A DNA stretch of 64,000 bases from Sphingomonas albertensis (lineage in GTDB: Bacteria > Pseudomonadota > Alphaproteobacteria > Sphingomonadales > Sphingomonadaceae). Each line of letters opens with the position of its first letter. The stretch's first letter is position 1. Of this stretch, positions 54,639 through 61,549 are shown one piece after another. Below the pieces are notes generated by a model. That model was not told where the DNA came from. It was given only the letters and a program-made list of their open reading frames with translations, and did not search any database. The stretch is taken from contig NZ_JACONT010000003.1 in NCBI RefSeq assembly GCF_014358075.1, forward strand, positions 89,876-153,875, written 5' to 3'. Both the position numbers and the translations under genes were made by a program.

Positions 54639-55407
54639 GACCGGAGACTGTCGCGAACCCGGTGGCCGGCAGCCCGCCTGTTGCCGCGGACGCGGCGAGG
54701 CGTCCCGACCCGTCGCATGCGCCGAGCGTGACCGAGAACGGTTCCCCGTCTCGCTGACTCACCATTTCGACGGACCATTGCAGGCGTCCCGTCGCTGCGG
54801 GCGGTGATCGCCCGGACGCCATGCATCCTATCCGCCAGCGCGTCGTCGCGTCCGACGGATCACCGAATGGACAAGCGTCCTTGCGCCGCCGGCGACGTAG
54901 GAGAAACGCCGGCGTGCGACTTGAAGCCGCCGACAGCATCAACCGCCGGGTCGCGGTTCTCGAGACATGCCGAACCTCGCCGACAACAGCCGCGTAGGCA
55001 CCTTCGCGAAGCCCCTCTTCCATCAAGGAGACGACCTCCTCGTCCTGCCGAGCAAGAGCGAACTCGGTCTGCTCCCGCTCGAGGCCCACCTGCCCGAGTG
55101 CCGGCGCATAGAGATCGAAGCGGGTCACCGCCCACAGAACGCGTCCACCCGCCGTCTTGGCGAACCTCGCCAGCATTCCGCCGAGGAACAGCGTCGCGGC
55201 GGCGTCGTCCGCCAGCGAGATCGATGCCGCCGCGACCTCGTGAAGCGCCGCGGCTCCAATGCCGCCGCCGACCAAACGCCGGTCGATCTGCGCAACGCCG
55301 AACGGCAGCAACTCCGGAGATCTCGACATCGCCATCACGTCCGCCGGCGCGCCGCCAGCAGCGTTCCGACCCGACGGGGGGTGCGACGTCATGGGACGAG
55401 AACTCAT
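54628..55407 (-). CDS. imuA: ImuA-like SOS mutagenesis protein
   Basis: A 259-residue RecA/SulA-like ImuA. LPFGVAQIDRRLVGGGIGAAALHEVAAAS, AATLFLGGMLARFAKTAGGRVLWAVTRFDLYAPALGQVGLE, VVSLMEEGLREGAYAAVVGEV and TATRRLMLSAASSRTPAFLLRRRRR are standard ImuA blocks. ImuA normally works with ImuB and DnaE2 in SOS-induced translesion synthesis. Here neither partner follows. A GAAC-N7-GAAC LexA box ends 3 bases before the ATG at 55407, so the true start could be ATG 55392 or the transcript may be nearly leaderless. Confidence 0.85.
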   Translation of the reverse strand: MSSRPMTSHPPSGRNAAGGAPADVMAMSRSPELLPFGVAQIDRRLVGGGIGAAALHEVAAASISLADDAAATLFLGGMLARFAKTAGGRVLWAVTRFDLYAPALGQVGLEREQTEFALARQDEEVVSLMEEGLREGAYAAVVGEVRHVSRTATRRLMLSAASSRTPAFLLRRRRRKDACPFGDPSDATTRWRIGCMASGRSPPAATGRLQWSVEMVSQRDGEPFSVTLGACDGSGRLAASAATGGLPATGFATVSGREG

Positions 55408-55409
55408 CC

Positions 55410-55424
55410 GTTCACTATATGTTC
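55410..55424 (-). promoter_or_regulatory. LexA (SOS) box of imuA
   Basis: On the minus strand GAACATATAGTGAAC is an exact alphaproteobacterial LexA site (GAAC-N7-GAAC). It covers a TATAGT -10, with TTGACC about 20 bases upstream (55440-55445). Confidence 0.85.
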
Positions 55425-55547
55425 TATTTGGTGGTATCTGGTCAATGGTGTGGCGGTCATCGGCAGGCGTCTGATGGCCCTTCAGATCGGAGTCGTGTGA
55501 GCGGGGATTGGAGCCCGCTTTGGTAGGGTGGAAAATGGAGATCCGAA

Positions 55548-55830
55548 ATGAAGCTGACCGTACTGAGCCATGGGAACGAGCCACGACATGCCGCCGAGTT
55601 CGCCCGCGCGGCACGCAACATGATCGAACCGGACGAAGCCGAGGTACGTGAGTTCTGCAACCGTCTGACGGGGCTCAAGGGTGAAACCTACATGGACGTG
55701 TGCGACGAGGTCGCAGATCTCGCCCTGCCTTGCGGCTTCCTCCACGCGCGGGCGTTCGACGCGGACGATGGCCTCGAGCTCTCGAGCGCCATCTCGCGCA
55801 CGAACCGCCCGCTGACACCGGACGCAAAGC
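55548..55830 (+). pseudogene. truncated unknown gene running into an IS3 fragment
   Basis: The frame begins at ATG 55548, with GGAGAT upstream, and reads through to 56027 (159 residues). The first ~95 residues (MIEPDEAEVREFCNRLTGLKGETYMDVCDEVADLALPCGFLHARAF) look genuine. After about 55830 it enters, out of frame, sequence that resembles an IS3 OrfA in another frame, so the gene is probably truncated. Its function is unknown. Confidence 0.5.
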
Positions 55831-55917
55831 GGCCACGGGCAATCGAGGAGGAACGCACGGCTCGAGGGGATGCTTGCGGACATGATACTCAACAACGTGG
55901 GTATGGAAGATCTGCTG
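55831..55917 (+). mobile_element. IS3-family OrfA remnant
   Basis: In the frame of 55852 the sequence reads NARLEGMLADMILNNVGMEDLL then stop. This resembles the leucine-zipper end of IS3-type OrfA (E-E-N-x-R-L-K-x-x-L-A-D-x-x-L-D-N-x-x-L-K-D-L-L). One frameshift next to it (around 55848) joins the preceding AIEE. Only this tail remains; no OrfB follows. Confidence 0.5.
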
Positions 55918-56175
55918 TGAGAAAAACGACAGCTCCTGCCGCAACGCTACAGTCGGTCGCGCATCTCCAATCGACATCGGGGCTGTGCCTGTCTCATATT
56001 GAACGCATTGGCAGCAGCTGCATTTGATTTGACGCAGCCGACGGAATCGATTCAATCCGCCGCGGCAGACCGAGTGCGGGCCGCCAACCTGATATTCGAC
56101 GACATGCAGGTGGCGAGATCGTCAGGTCGCAACCTCATGTTGCCGAGCTGGCAGTGTGGCGGTTACCAGCGACGA

Positions 56176-59100
56176 ATGCCTGACGGAGGCACAAAATCGA
56201 GCGGGGGTGACGTGGGCGCGAAAGGTTCATCGAAGGGGAAGGCACCTGTGAAGCGGCGTACGACCGCGAGCGGTGGTGAGCCGGCGGAGCGGGTCCACCA
56301 GAGGGCCGGGAACGCCGGCTACGCAGGTTACGAATACCAGATCACGGTGAGCGTCTGGGTCGGGCTCGACCTGATGCTCGTCAAGGGCCTCGCCAACCAG
56401 ATCACCATCGAGCCGCGCTCGGACGAAGATCTGGAGGCCGCCGTCGCGAACCCGGAGACCGGGCTGCTCGAGACGGCGGCCGCGGGAGATGGCTTCGACC
56501 TGGTCCTGCAGGCGAAGACCCGTTCCGGAGCGCCTTGGACGGCGCCCGCGATTGCCGACGTCCTGCTAGGCAAGGGCAACGATGCCGCAGGCAAGGACGG
56601 CAAGCGGAGCCGACCGCTTGAAATGCTCGAGGCCGATGAGAGGCGCCGCTACGTCTTCGTGACAAACGAGGCATCGGTCGAGGCGCTCCGGGCACACGAG
56701 GGCGACCACCTGTTCGACTTCGCCGAGCCCACCGACCTTCCACCCCACGCTCGCGACGAACGTGAGCCCGCCGTCCGGAAGGGTCTGGCCGAGCGGGTGC
56801 TTCTCCTGACCGGTCTGACCGAGGAGGTGCTCAGCGGCCGCATCTCCACGCAGCTAGAACAGCATGGCCACGTTCCGCAGGCCCGCCGCGCCGATTGCAT
56901 GCGCGAGCTGCGCGATCTCGTGCGCGAGCGGATATGCGGTGTACATGGCGGCATATGGACCCGCGACGAGCTGTTGACGGTTCTCGTCAAGCATGGCGGC
57001 TCGATTGCCCCTACGCGTGACATGGACCACTACGTACGGCCTGCGTCCTACGAGTCCATCAGGCGAAAGCTGGAAAACGAGCACGCAGTCGTCATCGCCG
57101 GTCCTTCGGGCACTGGGAAGACGCTGACGGCCGATATCCTCGAACTCGAACTGCGCGCTGGTGTGCCAGCATTCGAGGTCGTTGGCGAGGAGCATGGGCC
57201 AGGGCCGGTCCGGCGCTCGCTCTCGGATGGGCGTTCGCTCCTGTTCCACCTCCGCGATCCGTGGGGAGGAAACCGGCTGATGCCGGGTGCCGATCGCTGG
57301 AGCGGCGAACTGCCTAAGCTGCTGGAGCTGGCTGGTGCCGGCAAGAAGTTCCTTGTGACTTCCCGTTCCGACGTGCTCGAGAGCGCCGGCACTCAGTTGA
57401 GCCGTGAGCTCGCGCCCTACGTCGAGTGGATACGGCCGGAGGACTACTCTCCGGCTCAGCTCGCGGAGATCTACGATCGGCTCGCCTCCGACCTCGGAGA
57501 CCATGCCGGTATGCTCGCCACCACCTACCGCGTCGATGCTCTCGCCCATCTTAAGCGTCCATACGAGATTAGACGCTTTCTCAGCGCGCTCGCTCGGGAG
57601 AGCGCCTCGGCACCGTCGAAGGTCGCGGACCTGATCGCCCGATCGCAGATCGCGGCCATCTCCTCCGTGATCGCGGACCAGCTCGCCCCTTTCGGCATCG
57701 ACGGGGTGCAGAGTGCCGCAATCATCTGGTCGATGCTCGTCGCCCGGGGAGCCGTTCCCGACAAGGTGCTCGCCCTTCTGACCCGGCGGCTGCGAGGTTC
57801 GGACACGTCTTTCCGACCGGACGTGCAAGGTCTCGTCGACTTCCTCGTTGCGGGCGACAACCTGAAGCGTGGCGGCGCGGCGCTGTCATTCGCGCATCCT
57901 CGCGTGGAGGACGGTCTCCGCATGGCGTTCATGCGGCGGTCCGACGACGCCGCCGACACCCTTCGTGCGGTGGTCGACCAGCTGATCGCCTGGGATGAAA
58001 TGGATCGGGACTGGGGACGCGAGGCTGCGCTGGCGATCGTCAAACGGACTGCAGGGATCGATGGGCTGGATGTGACCCCGTCGGACGATAAGCGGGCTAG
58101 CTTCGACGACTACCTACTGACCCTGGTCATGGACGCGCGGGGACACAGCGACGTCGGCTCTGCCTTTGGCGACCTTGCGCGCTTCGGTTCGAGCGGGCAC
58201 CTGCCGAGTCAGCTCGCGCGGCATCTGGTCGGTGGCGCCCGCCGGCCGAGAAGACCGTCCTTCGGCCCCCACTGGCGAGCGCCAGAACTCATCGACGAGG
58301 AAAGATCGCGCCTCGCCGCCGATCCGGCGACGCGGGAGCTCGCAGAGCGCTTCGTTCTCGAGGTGCTGCCGCATTCCCACGACGACTATGATCGGGAGCT
58401 TGTGCCATTCCTCGAGGCGCTCGCGCCCGACCTGCGCGCGGTCTTCTGGCGCGCTCTCGATGCGGGCGCGCATGCTGGCGCGACCAGCAACAATCTGGAC
58501 GTGATTGTCGAAGGCGCGCTTTTCGGCGGGAGCCCCGACTACGAGCGCGCGATCGGGTTGTTCGCCCGTGCCGAGGAGGAGGCGGACGCTTGGATGGAGC
58601 GGTATGCCAAGGACCTGCGCGAGGCCGAGGAGCACGAGATCGACGCCGACTCCGTCGACCACGTCTTGGGGGAGCCGGAGGACCAATACCACGTCGGCCG
58701 CAGTGGAATGCAGTCGGTTGTTCGCATCCGCCGAAACCGCGAGGGGAGCGTTTTTCTTGTAGGACATCGACACGCTCAGCTGTTGGTGCGGGCGCTCGCT
58801 TACGAGCTCACCCACTCCCGCGAGCCAGTTGAAGCCGCGGAGCTGCAACTGACGCTGGACGTGTCGGAGGGCTGGACCCGCCACGACGTCTGGCGCGCCA
58901 TCGCTGCGCATTGGGACTCGTCGTTGCTTCCCGAACTCGAAGCCGAGTTCAGCCGCGGCGACGACGGCGACGATGATATCCGCCGGACGCTGATCGAGAT
59001 CTTGTCGCGGGATATCTTGAAAACCGGTCTTGTCCAGGCGCTTTCTGACATCGCACCTTCCTGCAGTGCCGAACGGCGCCTCGAGCTGTTGCGAAACTTC

Positions 59101-60516
59101 GTGGCGGAGGGCCTTGAGGGCGACCCAAGGGGAGATGAGGGCGTCGCCGCACGCGGCGTTCGCGCGGCCGCACTGGCGGCGACCTTCCCCCAGGAAGAGC
59201 GGGAGCTCGCCATCGCCTTCGCCAAGGTCGTCGCCGGGGGAGAGATCGGCGCGGCGGCGGCCGAGCTGTCGCAACCATCTCGCGATCATCTCGAGCTGGT
59301 CCTGACGTCAGCCCCGTCGCATGTGGCAGGCCCCCTGGCATTGATCGGCGCGGCCGCCGGCATCGACGTGCGTGCAGGTTCGGATGCGCTTCTCGCGACG
59401 GATGAGCCCGACGATGGGCTCGTGGCGCTCCAGGCCATGGCCTTGCAGGATCCGCCCGATCGCCAAGCCAGGTTGCTGGCCGCGCTCGATCATGGGCGCT
59501 ATCACGTGCGCTCTCGCGCCCTTGGGATGCTAGTCCCGGTCGTCACGGACACCGAGGAACGGCGGGCCATCGCGGCCAAGTCGGCTTCCGACCGCAGTGC
59601 CGATGTGCGCCTCGCGTTCGCCGAAGCGATGGCCGAGCACCGCTGGCCCGAGGCCTTGGAGCCGCTCTGCACGCTGCTGGGCGATCTACGAGACTTCTCA
59701 CACCATCTGTCCTCAGCAGCGCGAGGTTCCAACCTCCTCGTCGCTCGCGCGGCCACCAGCGCGCTCGGCGCATATGATGACCTTCCGGTGGCTGCGATCG
59801 ATGCCCTGCTCGCCGCAGCAGGCGCTCCGAGCAAGGATCCGCTGGTGCCCTGTCGTGCGTTGGCGGCGCTGGCGTGCGTCGACGATCCGCGTGTGGACGG
59901 TGCCCTAACCGGTGCACTCTCGGCTCCGGCCCCGCGGCAGTCCCCCGCCCACCGGCCGCTCGCGCAGGCCGCGGCGTGGGCGATCAGGGACAGGGTGATT
60001 GACGGGAAGATGGCCACTCTCGGTCCTGCCGCCGATTTCGCGCGGACGCAGCGCGGCACCATCGCCGGGCCGCTATTGATGTCCGCCGGTCTGCTCGGGG
60101 GCACGGAGCGCAAATCACTCCTTGACCAGCTTGAGCGTGACGGGGACGTGGAGCGGCGCGAACTGGTCGTCGTCGCGGCCGCGGCGGCGGGCCGAACGGA
60201 CGGGTTGCAGATCGGTGATCGCGAACGTCTCATCGGCAAAGTCGTTGCGCGTGGATCCACCGCCGGCCTCGATCCCAGCAGTCTGGGCGAGTTGGAGACA
60301 TGGAGCCGTTCACTCGATGTCGGTGGAGAGTTCTCCCGCTATGCGGCGTGGGTCGCTCACGACTTGCTGGAGCTGCCCTTGAGCGCCGATCTCGGTGACG
60401 TCAGGGGCCCGGACCTGCCGAGCCTCTTGCCCGTGATGACCATGCGCTCGTTCACGCCATACCGTGAAGAGCCTGGTTCGAATGCCCAGCGACAGCTCAA
60501 GCCAGTCCGCCGATGA
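56176..60516 (+). CDS. nuclease-nSTAND-HEAT protein (candidate Avs-like defence)
   Basis: About 1,446 residues. Near the N-terminus GYEYQ (51-55), IEPRSDEDLE (Glu79, Asp83) and FDLVLQAKTR (Gln112, Lys114) give a PD-(D/E)XK nuclease pattern like Cap4/DUF4297 effectors. An nSTAND3-like NTPase follows: YESIRRKLENEHAVVIAGPSGTGKTLTADI (P-loop ~309-316), then a sensor arginine in FLVTSRSDVL. The C-terminal ~700 residues are helical with HEAT-type repeats (VRSRALGMLVPVV; VRLAFAEAMAEHRWPEALEPL). The layout matches NTPase-based phage sensors. The start is uncertain (TTG 55999, ATG 56176 or GTG 56212). Confidence 0.8.
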   Translation: MPDGGTKSSGGDVGAKGSSKGKAPVKRRTTASGGEPAERVHQRAGNAGYAGYEYQITVSVWVGLDLMLVKGLANQITIEPRSDEDLEAAVANPETGLLETAAAGDGFDLVLQAKTRSGAPWTAPAIADVLLGKGNDAAGKDGKRSRPLEMLEADERRRYVFVTNEASVEALRAHEGDHLFDFAEPTDLPPHARDEREPAVRKGLAERVLLLTGLTEEVLSGRISTQLEQHGHVPQARRADCMRELRDLVRERICGVHGGIWTRDELLTVLVKHGGSIAPTRDMDHYVRPASYESIRRKLENEHAVVIAGPSGTGKTLTADILELELRAGVPAFEVVGEEHGPGPVRRSLSDGRSLLFHLRDPWGGNRLMPGADRWSGELPKLLELAGAGKKFLVTSRSDVLESAGTQLSRELAPYVEWIRPEDYSPAQLAEIYDRLASDLGDHAGMLATTYRVDALAHLKRPYEIRRFLSALARESASAPSKVADLIARSQIAAISSVIADQLAPFGIDGVQSAAIIWSMLVARGAVPDKVLALLTRRLRGSDTSFRPDVQGLVDFLVAGDNLKRGGAALSFAHPRVEDGLRMAFMRRSDDAADTLRAVVDQLIAWDEMDRDWGREAALAIVKRTAGIDGLDVTPSDDKRASFDDYLLTLVMDARGHSDVGSAFGDLARFGSSGHLPSQLARHLVGGARRPRRPSFGPHWRAPELIDEERSRLAADPATRELAERFVLEVLPHSHDDYDRELVPFLEALAPDLRAVFWRALDAGAHAGATSNNLDVIVEGALFGGSPDYERAIGLFARAEEEADAWMERYAKDLREAEEHEIDADSVDHVLGEPEDQYHVGRSGMQSVVRIRRNREGSVFLVGHRHAQLLVRALAYELTHSREPVEAAELQLTLDVSEGWTRHDVWRAIAAHWDSSLLPELEAEFSRGDDGDDDIRRTLIEILSRDILKTGLVQALSDIAPSCSAERRLELLRNFVAEGLEGDPRGDEGVAARGVRAAALAATFPQEERELAIAFAKVVAGGEIGAAAAELSQPSRDHLELVLTSAPSHVAGPLALIGAAAGIDVRAGSDALLATDEPDDGLVALQAMALQDPPDRQARLLAALDHGRYHVRSRALGMLVPVVTDTEERRAIAAKSASDRSADVRLAFAEAMAEHRWPEALEPLCTLLGDLRDFSHHLSSAARGSNLLVARAATSALGAYDDLPVAAIDALLAAAGAPSKDPLVPCRALAALACVDDPRVDGALTGALSAPAPRQSPAHRPLAQAAAWAIRDRVIDGKMATLGPAADFARTQRGTIAGPLLMSAGLLGGTERKSLLDQLERDGDVERRELVVVAAAAAGRTDGLQIGDRERLIGKVVARGSTAGLDPSSLGELETWSRSLDVGGEFSRYAAWVAHDLLELPLSADLGDVRGPDLPSLLPVMTMRSFTPYREEPGSNAQRQLKPVRR

Positions 60517-60560
60517 ACGGTCGGCGAAGTATGGTCCCAGCTCTTTGCCGCCGCACGGGC

Positions 60561-61328
60561 TCAGGGATCGTTGCTCAAAGGATCGTCGTGGATCTCGACG
60601 ACGGTGACACCGCGGAAAACGCGTGCCTGGGTAGAAGGCACTTCATCGCTCTGCGTGCTCTCCTCCGCCATGAGAAGGTGCGGATCGGAGAGTGGCAGAC
60701 CACGCAGCAGCGCGAGGATAGGATCCCGCCTTTCGGCAAGGACGCGAAGGATGGCGTGCACCTCGGTGTACCGCGCGTTCACCGCGTCGATCGAGAGAGC
60801 CAGGACGGTCGAGACCAGTCGCTCGAAGCGCCGGACCAGCTCCGCGCGATTGTGCGCGCGCCTGGTGAGGTATCCAATCGGGTGAGTGGCGCTTTCCGGA
60901 CGAAGAACGAGCGCTTCCGACAGCAGCGGCGCACCGTCGATGATCTCTCCCTTGCCGAAATGCGCGACTTCTTTGTCGCGCAGGTACATCATCTTCTCGT
61001 GGACCGTCCGCATCTCGCCAGAAAGCTTTCCGGTTCCGAACCAGGGGCGACGCCCGATGGGCGGGGTGTGCGTCGCTCGCGCGTACAGCACTATCGCGCT
61101 CGTCATGAGCGAACCGACGACCGTCGTGATATCCTCATCGTCGAGCGGGGTCTCGTCACTGGCGCTGGTTAACCGGATCAGCAGTCGGAGGGCGAGCAAC
61201 GCCTCGTCGATGTCTCGGTGGGCGGAGGACACGTCGTTCGCCCGCCGTATAGCGGCTGCCAGTTCTGGATGCGCCCCGCTCTCGTCAAGAAGGGTCATCA
61301 GCGCCGTGAGGTCGTAGACGGGGGACAT
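60561..61328 (-). CDS. HEPN-like helical protein
   Basis: A 255-residue, almost wholly helical protein starting at MSPVYDLTAL. MMYLRDKEVAHFGKGE contains R-x5-H (Arg117, His123), the spacing of HEPN RNases/nucleotidyltransferase partners. HEPN proteins are frequent toxins or effectors in defence islands. It converges with the STAND gene across 44 bases, so it is not in that operon. No adjacent MNT partner is seen. The evidence rests on one short motif. Confidence 0.6.
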   Translation of the reverse strand: MSPVYDLTALMTLLDESGAHPELAAAIRRANDVSSAHRDIDEALLALRLLIRLTSASDETPLDDEDITTVVGSLMTSAIVLYARATHTPPIGRRPWFGTGKLSGEMRTVHEKMMYLRDKEVAHFGKGEIIDGAPLLSEALVLRPESATHPIGYLTRRAHNRAELVRRFERLVSTVLALSIDAVNARYTEVHAILRVLAERRDPILALLRGLPLSDPHLLMAEESTQSDEVPSTQARVFRGVTVVEIHDDPLSNDP

Positions 61329-61549
61329 CGTGAGTGAATGGCATGAATGAGCGTGTCTGACGAACGAGAACTGGAATAAGAACGGTCGATCGGGACAAAC
61401 GTCACCGACCGAGTCAGAAGTGGCAACCCCACATGTCGATCGTTCTCCCACAGCGTCCTATGAAACACCGCCGCAACGCCGCAACGCCCCACTTCTGTTC
61501 TGCTAGGGGAGAAGCGTGACGGTGCGATGCGACGATAGCGCTCGACGAG

